From positions 60,702 through 124,701 of the forward strand of contig CBDBJL010000019.1 of NCBI GenBank assembly GCA_965206365.1: DNA of 64,000 bases, read 5' to 3'. A program made the translations under genes and the position numbers. Below are positions 8,994 through 18,988 of the stretch, one piece after another (the stretch's first letter is position 1; each line of letters starts with the position of its first letter). The DNA is from CBDBJL01 sp965206365 (GTDB lineage: Bacteria; Pseudomonadota; Alphaproteobacteria; JABAAW01; JAHZMA01). The notes below the pieces were generated by a model. It was not told the DNA's origin. It did no database searches and saw only the letters and a list, made by a program, of their open reading frames with translations.

Positions 8994-10090
8994 GATTCAG
9001 AAAGTCCGCTATGCCAGGTATCACGATGGATATGAACAGATAGTAATAAGCCAAGGGCAAACATACTAGTAATTAAAGCTGAGCCACCATACGAAAGTAA
9101 GGGTAAGGGAACGCCGACTACGGGGAGTAAGCTCATAACCATGCCCAGATTGATAAATATATATAAAAATAAGGTAACGCTAACTCCCATGGCTAATAAT
9201 TTTCCAAATTGATGGCGACAATAGATAGAAGTAGAAAAGGCAATAAGGATAATGAAGAAATATAAAGCCAAAATAGAGATACTGCCGATAAAACCTAATT
9301 CTTCGGCGAGCATGGCAAAAATAAAATCAGTATGTTTTTCGGGTAAAAAATTTAAGTGGCTTTGCGTACCTTGTGCGATTCCTTTCCCCCATAATCCACC
9401 AGAACCCAGGGCAATCTTAGATTGAATAATATGATAACCGGCACCAAGTGGGTCGCGTTCAGGATCTAGAAAAGTAAGGATTCGATTTTTTTGATAGGGC
9501 CGAAGTGTTGTCCACAGAATTGGAATTGTAAAAATAATGCTGCTACCGCTTAAAATAAAAAGCCATAAACGCACTCCAGCTAAGAAAAAAATAGAAATAC
9601 CGCCAGCACATAAAACTAAGGCAGTGCCCAAATCAGGTTGCCTTAAAACGAGGGTTACGGGAACCAAAATCAAGAAAGCGGGAATGATTAAATTTTGTAA
9701 GCGTCCAATTTGTTCAATAGGAATACGATGAAAATAGCGTGATAAAGCTAAAATAATCGCAACTTTCATTAATTCAGAAGGTTGAATGCGGATAATCCCT
9801 AAATTAAGCCAACGTTGTGCGCCCATGCCAACAGAGCCAAAGGCTTCGACAAAAAGTAAGGTGAGTAAGCAGGCAAAATAAAACCAATAGGCACTATTGT
9901 ACCAAAAGCGAATATTAATTGTAGCTACCAATAACATACCACACAGGGCAAGGCCAAAACGGATCATTTGTTTCAATGCCCAAGGATCTAAAGACCCTCC
10001 GGCTGCAGAATAAAGCATAATGAAACCTAAAATGCTTAAAGTTACGATAATCAGAATTAAGAACCAGTTAATATTGCGAAGTTTATCCAT
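8990..10090 (-). CDS. rodA: rod-shape peptidoglycan glycosyltransferase RodA (SEDS)
   Basis: RodA polymerises lipid II into glycan strands during cell elongation, in complex with the transpeptidase PBP2. The 366-residue protein has about ten membrane segments and the SEDS signatures IRIQPSELMKV, LRQPDLGTALVL, DFIFAMLAEELG and LSYGGSALIT. The Asp of QPDLG corresponds to a key residue of the family. It begins 9 bases after mrdA and overlaps murA by four bases, consistent with one transcript from mreB to murA. Confidence 0.95.
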   Translation of the reverse strand: MDKLRNINWFLILIIVTLSILGFIMLYSAAGGSLDPWALKQMIRFGLALCGMLLVATINIRFWYNSAYWFYFACLLTLLFVEAFGSVGMGAQRWLNLGIIRIQPSELMKVAIILALSRYFHRIPIEQIGRLQNLIIPAFLILVPVTLVLRQPDLGTALVLCAGGISIFFLAGVRLWLFILSGSSIIFTIPILWTTLRPYQKNRILTFLDPERDPLGAGYHIIQSKIALGSGGLWGKGIAQGTQSHLNFLPEKHTDFIFAMLAEELGFIGSISILALYFFIILIAFSTSIYCRHQFGKLLAMGVSVTLFLYIFINLGMVMSLLPVVGVPLPLLSYGGSALITSMFALGLLLSVHIHRDTWHSGLSES

Positions 10091-10099
10091 GATATACGC

Positions 10100-11932
10100 T
10101 TAACTACGGAATAAACGTTGGGTGTTGACAAGAAGGTCACGAGCAATTGGCGCTGCTACGGTTGAACCATTGCCACCATGTTCAACCACAACTGAAACTG
10201 CCCAGCGTGGTTTTTTTACCGGTGCGTAACCAATAAACAAGGCATGATCGCGTTTTTCCCAAGGAAGTTCCAAGTTCAGTACACCAGTTTCACGTTCGGC
10301 TTTGGAAATTGTCCGCACCTGTGCCGTACCAGTTTTGCCACCATAGGCCCAGGCTGAATTCGCAACTCGGGCATGATAGGCAGTGCCATATTTACTGTTA
10401 ACAACTTGAAATAAAGCTTTTTCAATAAATTTTAGATGTTTTTCTTGAACAGGCATTTTTGGAAATAAAGATGGTAAGCCTGCGCTTAGTTGGTTGCGTT
10501 TTTCATTGTTTAATTTGGTAATTCTGGGCTCCACCGCATAACCACCATTCACAAGACGCGACATTAAAACTGCAAGCTGTAATGGGGTTGCAGTGACATA
10601 ACCTTGGCCAATGGCGGTTATCATGGTTTCACCATTGTTCCAGGAAGTGCCAATATTTTTTTGTTTCCAGCGTTTCGTTGGGATCGTTCCGATTTTTTCA
10701 TTCGTTAAATCGATATTGGTATTTACGCCCAATCCGAGGATACGCGCATAATCGGCAATTAGATCTACACCTAGCTCTAAACTAGTGCGGTAAAACCAAA
10801 TATCGCATGAATTCCGTAAGGCCTTATTCATGTTAACATTTTGATGCCCCCACGAGGCCCAACAATAGAAATTACGATTGCCATAATAAATATAACCTGG
10901 GCAATAATGGGAGTGGTTTGTGGGAATTCCTTGTTCAAGTGCGGCCAAAGTAACAATAGGTTTAAAGGTAGAACCCGGGGCGTAAAGACCCGAAACAGCT
11001 TTGTTAATCATAGGTTTATAAGGGTTATTGAGTAAAGTTTTCCATTCACGGGTATCAATACCTGAGACAAATTTATTAGGATCAAAATTAGGGAAAGATG
11101 CCATAGCCAAAACTTCACCACTATGAATATCCATTAAAACTGCCGAACTAGCCAATGTGGTCGAAAGTCGTTGCGCCAAATAATCTTGGAGTCGATTATC
11201 AATACTTAAAACAATATTTTCACCCTTACGGGCTTCAGTGCGTCGAACTTCTTTTATCGGACGCCCTTTTGCATTCACTTCAATGTGGCTTGCGCCTCCT
11301 TTGCCACGTAAATTATTTTCATAATATTTCTCAATGCCACTTTTGCCGATATGAAAACCAGGTAAAGAGAATAAACGATTTTTGCCAGCCTCATTAATAT
11401 TAGGTTGAGAGACAAAGCCAATAATATGGGCATAAATATTCCCATGTGGATAAATGCGTTCTTTGCCAGCACGGATTGAAACGCCCGGTAAGTTTAGTCG
11501 TTTCACTTCAATTTCACTAACTTCTAGCCATTGCAGATGATCACGAATTTGGATGGGGCGATAAGAAGGGCTTTTTTTAATTTCGGCAAGCAATTTTCTT
11601 TGGGTAGCGACAGGTAGAAAAATAATTTTGCTAATTTCTTGTAAGGTTTTGCGAATATTGCCGGCTTCTTCAGGAATTAATAAAATACTATAATTATTAA
11701 TATTACTGGCAAGTTCTAAGTGATTTTGGTCATAAATATGTCCGCGTGCTGGGGCAATAAGTCGTGATCTGATTCGATTCTCATCGGCAAGAGTTTGGTA
11801 ACGATCAGATTGTAGTAATTGCAGAAAGGTTAAGCGACCAATAAGGGTTCCAAAAAGAATAATTTGCCCGCCGAAAATTAAGCCAGAACGGCGTGTAAAA
11901 ATCTTTTGTCGTGATTCACGAGAAGATGCCAT
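10100..11932 (-). CDS. mrdA: penicillin-binding protein 2 (elongation transpeptidase)
   Basis: This is the class B transpeptidase that cross-links peptidoglycan of the lateral wall with RodA. The 610 residues start with a membrane anchor (about 17-40), then the dimerisation/pedestal domain (PARGHIYDQN at 61) and the transpeptidase domain. Active-site motifs are complete: S321-T-F-K, S375-C-D in place of SxN, and K533-T-G. A PHGNIYAHIIGFV segment typical of PBP2 lies near 162. It follows mreD in the same operon after a gap of about 60 bases. Confidence 0.95.
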   Translation of the reverse strand: MASSRESRQKIFTRRSGLIFGGQIILFGTLIGRLTFLQLLQSDRYQTLADENRIRSRLIAPARGHIYDQNHLELASNINNYSILLIPEEAGNIRKTLQEISKIIFLPVATQRKLLAEIKKSPSYRPIQIRDHLQWLEVSEIEVKRLNLPGVSIRAGKERIYPHGNIYAHIIGFVSQPNINEAGKNRLFSLPGFHIGKSGIEKYYENNLRGKGGASHIEVNAKGRPIKEVRRTEARKGENIVLSIDNRLQDYLAQRLSTTLASSAVLMDIHSGEVLAMASFPNFDPNKFVSGIDTREWKTLLNNPYKPMINKAVSGLYAPGSTFKPIVTLAALEQGIPTNHSHYCPGYIYYGNRNFYCWASWGHQNVNMNKALRNSCDIWFYRTSLELGVDLIADYARILGLGVNTNIDLTNEKIGTIPTKRWKQKNIGTSWNNGETMITAIGQGYVTATPLQLAVLMSRLVNGGYAVEPRITKLNNEKRNQLSAGLPSLFPKMPVQEKHLKFIEKALFQVVNSKYGTAYHARVANSAWAYGGKTGTAQVRTISKAERETGVLNLELPWEKRDHALFIGYAPVKKPRWAVSVVVEHGGNGSTVAAPIARDLLVNTQRLFRS

Positions 11933-11994
11933 AGGAAAAATTTAATCCATGAAAATTACAAATAATGATTATTTATAGAATATTCCAATATGTT

Positions 11995-12510
11995 TTACCA
12001 GAAATTGTGACGCATAAGATTAAATAATCCATGAAATAGAATATAAAGTACAGATATAATCGCTAAACTTAAGAATAATTCATGGATATTGGCAATATTG
12101 CCTTGTGTTTTTGTAATGATAAGGTGAATAAAAATTGGGATGCAGGCGAAAGCAACAAAGCCTGCTAAGATTATGAGTAAGGAATTTACCCATAATCTGC
12201 GTCGAATTCCATTACAAATAATATAACAAAGAATAAAAAGCATAGCGTATAAGCCGATATAATGAAATAAAATAAGGTCTAACCAGAAACCTAGAAATAA
12301 TGGCATAATTGGGTGAAAATAAGGGTATCCATTTACAGACCAATAATAAATCCCTAAAAATGGCAATAATATCGACATGCCTTCTAGCGAGGTAATCCAA
12401 GGCAGAGAGAAGCTTAGCAGTAATAATACAGAGCAGCTAAGCCAGGGTAAGAGGCTTTTGAGAAGGTATATTCGCCATTTTTCATCGCTGGGAGAATTAT
12501 ATTGTGCCAT
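11995..12510 (-). CDS. mreD: rod shape-determining membrane protein MreD
   Basis: The 171-residue protein has about five hydrophobic segments and a charged N-terminus. MreD is poorly conserved, so the call rests on length, topology and its place between mreC (2-base gap) and mrdA. It acts in the inner membrane as part of the MreBCD elongation scaffold, binding MreC. Confidence 0.88.
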   Translation of the reverse strand: MAQYNSPSDEKWRIYLLKSLLPWLSCSVLLLLSFSLPWITSLEGMSILLPFLGIYYWSVNGYPYFHPIMPLFLGFWLDLILFHYIGLYAMLFILCYIICNGIRRRLWVNSLLIILAGFVAFACIPIFIHLIITKTQGNIANIHELFLSLAIISVLYILFHGLFNLMRHNFW

Positions 12511-12512
12511 GA

Positions 12513-13400
12513 TTATTGGGCTGCATTTTCATAAATATCGGTAATTTCATGAACAGTATCCTTAGGGGTAATTCTGGCATGAAAGCTAAGAATATCCAAA
12601 TATTTTAACTGATTAGAATAAGAGGTTGGATTGACTTTGATAGCGTTATCATCACTAAAAATAATCGTGCCAATGGGAATGCCAGGTGGAAAAACCCCAC
12701 CATGGCCTGATGTTTTCACTTCCATACCTTGGGTGATCAGCGTAGCGATGGTTGGAAATAAAATATCAGGGAAACTAGAATTATTGCCGCCCATAATAGC
12801 ACGTGCTTGGTCGGGGCCGATAATAACAGGAATCCGACTATTAATATCAGTAAGGAGTAAAATTCGTGAATAATGTTTATTCGTATGAATAACTCTGCCA
12901 ACCAAGACACCATTATCTAAGGCAATATCATTGATTGTAATAGAATTTTTTTCCCCTGAATTAATCAATAAACTATCAATGAAAGTTCCAGATAAATCAG
13001 CGATAATGCGGGCAACAACAAAACTGCCCGGCAATTCAGGAAAATCATCAGGAAGATGCCATCGCTTGCGGAGTAAATTATTTTCGGCAATGGCGGCTTT
13101 GGCATAGCTTTCCCAATAGCTAGATTGACGTAATTCTAGCTTCAGGGCTTGTAGTTCGGTATTGATACTATTAAAGTTACGAATACTCTCATGAAGATTG
13201 CTAAAAAAAATAAAAGGTTGGGTAACAAAACCAATGAGCGGAGAGGTTATCGCTAAACTCGCATTTTGCAGACCGTTATAGAGGTTTTTATAAATTTGTC
13301 CACTCGTAAGAAGTAGTAACGCAATGATTGTTAGAACAATTAAAATTGTTTTTTGGGAATGAGATTGTGTTGAAAAACCATGACGGGAACGCCGTGCCAT
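12513..13400 (-). CDS. mreC: rod shape-determining protein MreC
   Basis: The 295-residue protein has one N-terminal membrane segment (TILIVLTIIALLLL, about 19-32), a periplasmic coiled coil around residues 65-105, and the double beta-barrel domain with the MreC signature SLLINSGEKNSI and NGVLVGRVIHTNKHYSRILLLTD. MreC links cytoplasmic MreB to PBP2/RodA. The last 60 residues carry the GVFPPGIPIGTI segment typical of the family. It lies between mreB (37 bases upstream) and mreD. Confidence 0.94.
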   Translation of the reverse strand: MARRSRHGFSTQSHSQKTILIVLTIIALLLLTSGQIYKNLYNGLQNASLAITSPLIGFVTQPFIFFSNLHESIRNFNSINTELQALKLELRQSSYWESYAKAAIAENNLLRKRWHLPDDFPELPGSFVVARIIADLSGTFIDSLLINSGEKNSITINDIALDNGVLVGRVIHTNKHYSRILLLTDINSRIPVIIGPDQARAIMGGNNSSFPDILFPTIATLITQGMEVKTSGHGGVFPPGIPIGTIIFSDDNAIKVNPTSYSNQLKYLDILSFHARITPKDTVHEITDIYENAAQ

Positions 13401-13437
13401 TATTTATTGCCCATTATTTATTTTCTTAAAAAAAAGT

Positions 13438-14481
13438 TTAAATTTCATCAATTAATAATGTTCGCAAAACTTTCATTTCTTCCAGGCAACGTCCAGTTCC
13501 TAAAACAACACAAGCCAAAGCATCTTCAGCAATCGAAACTGGTAAGCCAACAGTATCACGTAAAACCTTATCAAAATTATGGAGCATACCCCCGCCACCG
13601 GTGAGTACAATTCCTTTGTCAACAATATCTGCGGCTAGCTCAGGATCAGTATGTTCCAAGGCAACCTTAACGGCATCGATGATTGAGCCGACAGGTTCAG
13701 CGAGAGCCTCAACAATTTGTGATGAGGTGATCACAATCTCTTTGGGAACGCCATTCATTAAATCGCGACCCTTAATTTCCATTGTTTCTTCTTTATCACC
13801 TTGCATTAACCGAGCGGTACCGATTGTTTTTTTTATGCGTTCAGCAGAACTCTCGCCAACAAGTAAATTATGGGTACGGCGAACATAGTTAATAATGGCT
13901 TCGTCCATTTTATCCCCACCCACACGCACAGAACGAGCATACACAATCCCGCCTAAAGAAAGTACTGCAACTTCGGTGGTGCCACCACCAATATCCACAA
14001 CCATAGAACCGGTTGGTTCGTGAATCGGTAATCTGGCACCAATAGCTGCTGCCATCGGCTCTTCAATTAGGTAAACCCTACGAGCCCCTGCCGATTCAGC
14101 AGATTCCTGAATCGCACGCCTTTCAACAGCGGTAGAACCAGAAGGTACGCAAACAATAACTTCGGGTGCAGAAAAACTGCTACGATTATGAACTTTGCGA
14201 ATAAAATGTTTAATCATTTCTTCGGCAACATGAAAATCAGCAATTACACCATCGCGTAAGGGGCGAATGGCTTGGATTGAGCCGGGGGTGCGCCCAAGCA
14301 TTAATTTTGCTTCTTCACCAACAGCCAAAACTGTCTTCCGTCCGCGATCATCTACGGTAATTGCGACAACGGAAGGTTCGTTAAGAACAATTCCTCGTCC
14401 TTTAACATAGACAAGCGTGTTTGCCGTTCCTAAATCAATCGCCATATCGGATGAGAGAAAACCTAACAAATGTGATAACAT
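13438..14481 (-). CDS. mreB: actin-like cell-shape protein MreB
   Basis: MreB is the bacterial actin that polymerises at the inner membrane and positions the elongation machinery. The 347-residue sequence shows the phosphate-1 loop AIDLGTANTLVYVKG, the phosphate-2 loop VVDIGGGTTEVAV, the adenosine motif GIVLTGGGGML and the conserved RPLRDGVIADF. The N-terminal MLSHLLGFLS could be the membrane-binding amphipathic helix. It is the first gene of the leftward mre operon, so the operon promoter should lie in the roughly 350 bases upstream; I found no clear consensus there. Confidence 0.97.
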   Translation of the reverse strand: MLSHLLGFLSSDMAIDLGTANTLVYVKGRGIVLNEPSVVAITVDDRGRKTVLAVGEEAKLMLGRTPGSIQAIRPLRDGVIADFHVAEEMIKHFIRKVHNRSSFSAPEVIVCVPSGSTAVERRAIQESAESAGARRVYLIEEPMAAAIGARLPIHEPTGSMVVDIGGGTTEVAVLSLGGIVYARSVRVGGDKMDEAIINYVRRTHNLLVGESSAERIKKTIGTARLMQGDKEETMEIKGRDLMNGVPKEIVITSSQIVEALAEPVGSIIDAVKVALEHTDPELAADIVDKGIVLTGGGGMLHNFDKVLRDTVGLPVSIAEDALACVVLGTGRCLEEMKVLRTLLIDEI

Positions 14482-14837
14482 CGGGGGTGGCCTTTATAAA
14501 CCTTGAAAAAAAATATCAATTATGTAATCATAACGTAATGAACAAAAATCTATGCCACTTCAATAAAGCGGTATAAAATTCATCTGATATTAGAGCTGGT
14601 TTCCAAATCTAAAACATATCAAAGAGTGATGGGTGCAAAATTCATGAATACATGCATGTTTTTTATAACCTAAAAATAGCTTCCTCGCAACAACTTTTAG
14701 AGGTTTCGTGGGAAAACATTTTTCTCGAAAATTGACGTTAAAAATTGTTCTTTAGGGGTTGTTTTCTGGAAATTATTTAGAAAAGTAAAATAAGGGTATA
14801 TTTTTTATTGTAACATTGAATTTTAAGGGCATTGTTT
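14482..14837. other. intergenic region between mreB and the small xerD-upstream gene
   Basis: This is 356 bases of AT-rich DNA between divergent genes. It must hold the mreB promoter (leftward) and one for the rightward small gene and xerD. A TTGACG at about 14733 is the best -35 candidate on the plus strand but has no fitting -10 element. I see no RNA gene or long repeat. Confidence 0.5.
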
Positions 14838-15005
14838 ATGGCAAGACGGCGGAAACAAAATCAAGCAGGGACTGTTTATTTGGTTCTGGTAGGAATTGGA
14901 ATTTTTTTAATTTTTTTAATTTATTTGGGTGCGGTTAAGGATCCTATCGCAAAAATGGAACGCAGAATAGAAAAGATTTCTTTAAATTTAGAGCAACGAT
15001 TATGA
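14838..15005 (+). CDS. small single-pass membrane protein
   Basis: This 55-codon gene encodes a basic N-terminus (MARRRKQNQ), one strongly hydrophobic segment (VYLVLVGIGIFLIFLIYLG, about 13-31) and a charged amphipathic tail that could form a helix. It ends 28 bases before xerD on the same strand, so the two are probably co-transcribed. No family is recognised. Small type II membrane proteins like this are common and their roles are usually unknown. Confidence 0.6.
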   Translation: MARRRKQNQAGTVYLVLVGIGIFLIFLIYLGAVKDPIAKMERRIEKISLNLEQRL

Positions 15006-15033
15006 GCAAGAATGATTTGGGAAATTTTTAAAA

Positions 15034-16011
15034 ATGCAAGAAAATGCAAATTTAAATAATGAGACCGTTTTAGAGCAATTTTTGGAGATGATGTTAGTAG
15101 AACGGGGGGTTGCATCGAAAACAATTGAAGCTTATGGGCGCGATTTAAGTGATCATCAACAATATTTAACGAGAATCGATAAAAATTTTTATACGGCAAA
15201 CTATGGTGATTTGATTAATTTTGGGAAGGTTTTACAAGAGCAAGGGATTAAAGCTTCGAGTCTAGCACGAAAAAATTCAGCTTTGAAACAGATTTATAAA
15301 TTTATGCTTTTGGAAGAGTTGCGTGAGGATAATCCAGCAAAACTACTGGCAACGGGAAAGGTAGCCCGTAAATTGCCTAAATTATTAACTCAAGATGAAG
15401 TGACGCAATTATTCGATGCGATTGGGAAAATCCCAAAATTGGAAGAAAAAATTCGACTTACTTGCCTGTTAGAGATTCTTTATGGGTGTGGGCTTCGAGT
15501 ATCAGAATTGGTGAGCTTGCCAATGGCTGCAATTATCGTTAATTCTCGGGTGGTACGGGTGCGTGGTAAGGGCAATAAGGAACGCGTGATCCCCTTATCA
15601 AAGATGGCATTGCGGGCATTAAAACAATATTTACAAATACGAAATTCATTTTTACCGAAATCACAACAAGGTAAAAATGATAAAAATTACCTTTTCCCTT
15701 CAATAGGAGGCAAGGGACATTTAACGCGCCAACGCTTTGGGCAAATTTTAAAAGAATTGGCATCTTTTGCGGGGATTATGCCCGAAAAATTAAGTCCGCA
15801 TACGCTTCGCCATGCTTTTGCCAGCCATTTGTTAAATAATGGAGCCGGACTTTTAAGCGTGCAGAAAATGCTTGGGCATGCCGATATTGCCACAACGCAA
15901 ATTTATACCCATATTCTGGATGAAAAGGTAAAAAAATTTGTTATTGAACAACATCCTCTTACCAATATTATGCAGCAAGAAGAAAAATCTGCCACTGAAA
16001 AAAACACATAA
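15034..16011 (+). CDS. xerD: site-specific tyrosine recombinase XerD
   Basis: XerC/XerD resolve chromosome dimers at dif during division. The 325-residue protein has an N-terminal SAM-like DNA-binding domain (about 10-95) and a complete catalytic set: R155 in GLRVSEL, K179 in GKGNK, H256 and R259 in PHTLRHAF, H282 in LGHADI and nucleophile Y291 in IYTH. LRVSELVSL is more like XerD than XerC. It follows the small membrane protein gene and converges on the DMT transporter gene with a two-base gap. Confidence 0.9.
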   Translation: MQENANLNNETVLEQFLEMMLVERGVASKTIEAYGRDLSDHQQYLTRIDKNFYTANYGDLINFGKVLQEQGIKASSLARKNSALKQIYKFMLLEELREDNPAKLLATGKVARKLPKLLTQDEVTQLFDAIGKIPKLEEKIRLTCLLEILYGCGLRVSELVSLPMAAIIVNSRVVRVRGKGNKERVIPLSKMALRALKQYLQIRNSFLPKSQQGKNDKNYLFPSIGGKGHLTRQRFGQILKELASFAGIMPEKLSPHTLRHAFASHLLNNGAGLLSVQKMLGHADIATTQIYTHILDEKVKKFVIEQHPLTNIMQQEEKSATEKNT

Positions 16012-16013
16012 AA

Positions 16014-17102
16014 TTACGAATGTTCTAAGATAATGAGATCTTCAGGTTCTAAAGATTCACGATGAGCCAATATTCCGCCTACAGAGATGGCAATGATTAA
16101 AGTAATCACACCAAAAAACTGCCACCAAGATAAGGCATCGCCTAGAACGAAGTAAACCGTAATCACACCAACTAAAGGTTCAATATTCATAACTAGACTG
16201 GCAAGATCAGGGCGCAAATAGCTTGTTGATAGTACAATAAGCAGATAACCAATCATATAAAGTGCAATTGAAAAAGAAAGATATTGCCATCCGATATAAG
16301 TTTGTGGAGGGATAAAAAGATCGAATAAAAGCATTGAGATCCCGGCAATTACGCTAAGAGCTACCGAGCCAATAAAAACCAAAGAATATGCTTTCACTTT
16401 TGCGCCGGCAACATGACCAACAAAAAGTAAACCTGTTGAGCCAATTGCTGCGATGAACGCTAATATAACGCCCCTAAAATCAATATTTCCAAATGCAGGA
16501 CCAATAACTAACACCAATGAGCCTAAGGCACAAAAATAGGCTAATAATGTGAAAAAGGTAGGAATTTTTTGGTTTTGAATTGCCACAATGACTAGTGCCA
16601 TAATCGGGAATAAATAAAGGATAACTACGGCAAAATTCGGTGAAATAAAAATAATAGAACTTAGATAAGCAATTGCCGTTGTTGGTATCGCTAAACAGAT
16701 CATGATAATGGCTTTAAGCGGAATTTTATCAATATTGAGGGGTTTTTTGATAATTTGAGTAAAAATAAACAAGCAAAATATAGGAAAAAGACCCCGACAG
16801 AAAATAACAAATAAAAAACTCGCGCCATCGGTGTAGGCTTTTTTGGTTAAGCTGGGAGAAATTCCGAGTGAGAGCGCAACCCCAAGGGCACAAAGCACGC
16901 CAAGGCTGGGATGAATTCCAAGGCTGGGATTGGTTTTTAAGGAACTGATTTTTTTAAGGCTGGTTTTTGAAGGATTGATTTTTTTGAGTTTAGATTTTTT
17001 TGTTGGGGTTTGCAGTTGCTCAGATTTTTTCTGTTTTTCTGCTTGTGTAATTTTTATCGCAGGCTTTTTTTGCTTGTTAATTTTTTGAGGTTTTTTTTTC
17101 AT
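16014..17102 (-). CDS. EamA/DMT-family transporter with long basic N-terminus
   Basis: From about residue 68 the protein is a typical ten-helix EamA (drug/metabolite) permease. Its two halves are related, and it ends VITLIIAISVGGILAHR plus a short acidic tail. The substrate cannot be told. The first 65 residues are unusual: Lys/Ser/Thr-rich with loose repeats of the type LKKI-x-PSKTS and NPSLGIHPSLG, and no hydrophobic stretch. The ATG at 17102 is the only in-frame ATG before the first helix, but a downstream GTG or TTG start would give a normal-length permease of about 300 residues. I favour the long form only weakly. Confidence 0.75.
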   Translation of the reverse strand: MKKKPQKINKQKKPAIKITQAEKQKKSEQLQTPTKKSKLKKINPSKTSLKKISSLKTNPSLGIHPSLGVLCALGVALSLGISPSLTKKAYTDGASFLFVIFCRGLFPIFCLFIFTQIIKKPLNIDKIPLKAIIMICLAIPTTAIAYLSSIIFISPNFAVVILYLFPIMALVIVAIQNQKIPTFFTLLAYFCALGSLVLVIGPAFGNIDFRGVILAFIAAIGSTGLLFVGHVAGAKVKAYSLVFIGSVALSVIAGISMLLFDLFIPPQTYIGWQYLSFSIALYMIGYLLIVLSTSYLRPDLASLVMNIEPLVGVITVYFVLGDALSWWQFFGVITLIIAISVGGILAHRESLEPEDLIILEHS

Positions 17103-17247
17103 AATTTGAATATTTTAAAATAAATTTAATAAACGTCCAGAGATTATAGGAAAAAATATTTTATCGCAAGAAAATAAACGAATTTTTTTCAAAATAATCT
17201 TTACAGATTTTATGGTTAAAACTACAATGCGACAATGGTTTTAGCAG

Positions 17248-18975
17248 ATGATTTTAGCGTATAATTTTAGCATGGAACAAAATAAAATTATGAAACAAAT
17301 ACCAGAAAAATACAAAGCGTTTCCAAAAATTGATTTTCCACAAAGAAGTTGGCCCGATAAGCATATAGAAATTGCCCCAAGCTGGTGCTCAGTAGATTTG
17401 CGTGATGGCAATCAAGCTTTAATTGAACCGATGGGCTTGGATAAAAAATTGCGCCTTTTCAAAATGCTGGTACAAATCGGGTTTAAGGAAATTGAAATTG
17501 GCTTTCCTGCCGCCTCGCAAACGGATTATGATTTTACGCGTAAATTGATTGAAGAGAATTTAATCCCTGATGATGTTTATATTCAGGTGCTTACGCAAGC
17601 GCGCAAAGTTTTGATCGAGCGGACATTTGCTGCGATTGCTGGTAGTAAAAATGTAATTCTACATTTTTACAATTCAACAAACCCTCTGCAGCGTGAAGTT
17701 GTTTTTACGGAAAATAAAGTCGGGATTAAAAAAATTGCTGTCGATGGGGCTATGGAGATTCGCAGGCTTGATGAAGCTCAGAAGCAAACAAATATTATTT
17801 ATCAATATTCACCAGAGAGTTTTTCCGATACGGAATTAGATTTTGCATTGGAGATTTGCACCGCGGTAATGGGGGTATTGAAGCCAACGCCTAAGCGGAA
17901 AATGATTCTGAATTTGCCAGCGACAGTTGAGATGTCGGTACCGAATATTCATGCGGATCAAATTGAATATTTTTGTCAAAATTTACGAAACCGTGATGCG
18001 GTGCTCATTAGTTTGCACCCACATAATGATCGGGGTTCAGCCATCGCCGCCACTGAACTTGGTTTAATGGCAGGGGCTGAAAGGGTTGAAGGTACATTAT
18101 TTGGCAATGGTGAGCGTACGGGTAATGTTGATTTGGTAACTTTGGCATTGAATTTACATACGCAAGGAGTTAACCCCAATCTTGATTTGCATAATATTAA
18201 TGCCATTCGCCAAACTGCGGAATATTGTACGCAATTGCCGATACATCCGCGCCATCCCTATGTTGGTGATTTGGTATTTACGGCTTTTTCTGGGTCGCAT
18301 CAAGATGCAATCAAAAAAGGAATTACAGCGATGCGGGCAAGCAATAATCCTTTATGGCGGGTGCCTTATTTGCCGATTGATCCTGAAGATTTGGGGCGCA
18401 ATTACGAGGCTGTGATTCGAATTAACAGTCAATCGGGCAAGGGTGGAGTTGCCTATATTATGGAAACTGATTATGGGTTAGAATTGCCACGTCCGTTACA
18501 AATTGAATTTAGCCGTGCGATTCAAGAAATTGCCGATATTAGCGGGAAAGAACTAAGGAGTACGGATATTTGGGATTTATTTGCAAAAATTTATTTACAG
18601 GCCGAAAACCCAATTCGGTTTATCGATCATAAATCTCAAAATGATGAATCTAGTGAAACCGAAACCAAGATGCGGGTTTTAAGTGCAAGATTAGAAATTG
18701 ATGGTAAGAAAAACCTTTTTGAGGGCAAGGGGAACGGTCCGATCGATGCGTATTTGAAAATTCTTAATCAGCATTATCAAAAGCAATATTCTATTAATAA
18801 TTATCATCAACATGCTATGGGGTCGGGCTCGGATGCAACATCGGCAACTTATATTGAATTAAACTATGAAAAGGGTGATTGTTGCTTTGGTGTGGGTGTT
18901 AACCCTAATATTGTTACGGCGTCTTTGCAAGCGGTTACAAGCGCGTTTAATCGGATGCTTGCAATCGATTCTTAA
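17248..18975 (+). CDS. leuA: 2-isopropylmalate synthase (long form)
   Basis: The enzyme condenses acetyl-CoA with 2-ketoisovalerate, the first step of leucine synthesis. The 575 residues comprise a TIM-barrel HMGL-like domain with SVDLRDGNQALIEP (catalytic Arg/Asp), the metal-site LHPHNDRG, and FGNGERTGNVDL. A C-terminal LeuA allosteric domain (about 470-575) contains GSGSDATSATYIEL. This is the longer IPMS type seen in yeast and Actinobacteria rather than the 510-520-residue enterobacterial form. In-frame Met codons at residues 9 and 15 are alternative starts; family members usually begin close to the second. It stands alone, convergent with the aminopeptidase gene. No leucine-rich leader peptide is visible. 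Confidence 0.93.
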   Translation: MILAYNFSMEQNKIMKQIPEKYKAFPKIDFPQRSWPDKHIEIAPSWCSVDLRDGNQALIEPMGLDKKLRLFKMLVQIGFKEIEIGFPAASQTDYDFTRKLIEENLIPDDVYIQVLTQARKVLIERTFAAIAGSKNVILHFYNSTNPLQREVVFTENKVGIKKIAVDGAMEIRRLDEAQKQTNIIYQYSPESFSDTELDFALEICTAVMGVLKPTPKRKMILNLPATVEMSVPNIHADQIEYFCQNLRNRDAVLISLHPHNDRGSAIAATELGLMAGAERVEGTLFGNGERTGNVDLVTLALNLHTQGVNPNLDLHNINAIRQTAEYCTQLPIHPRHPYVGDLVFTAFSGSHQDAIKKGITAMRASNNPLWRVPYLPIDPEDLGRNYEAVIRINSQSGKGGVAYIMETDYGLELPRPLQIEFSRAIQEIADISGKELRSTDIWDLFAKIYLQAENPIRFIDHKSQNDESSETETKMRVLSARLEIDGKKNLFEGKGNGPIDAYLKILNQHYQKQYSINNYHQHAMGSGSDATSATYIELNYEKGDCCFGVGVNPNIVTASLQAVTSAFNRMLAIDS

Positions 18976-18988
18976 AAGATTGCTGGTT

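Noticed and set aside
15002..15031. Nine-codon frame just before xerD (MSKNDLGNF)
   Set aside because: It overlaps the stop of the small membrane protein, has no regulatory codon bias and no adjacent hairpin; it is probably chance.
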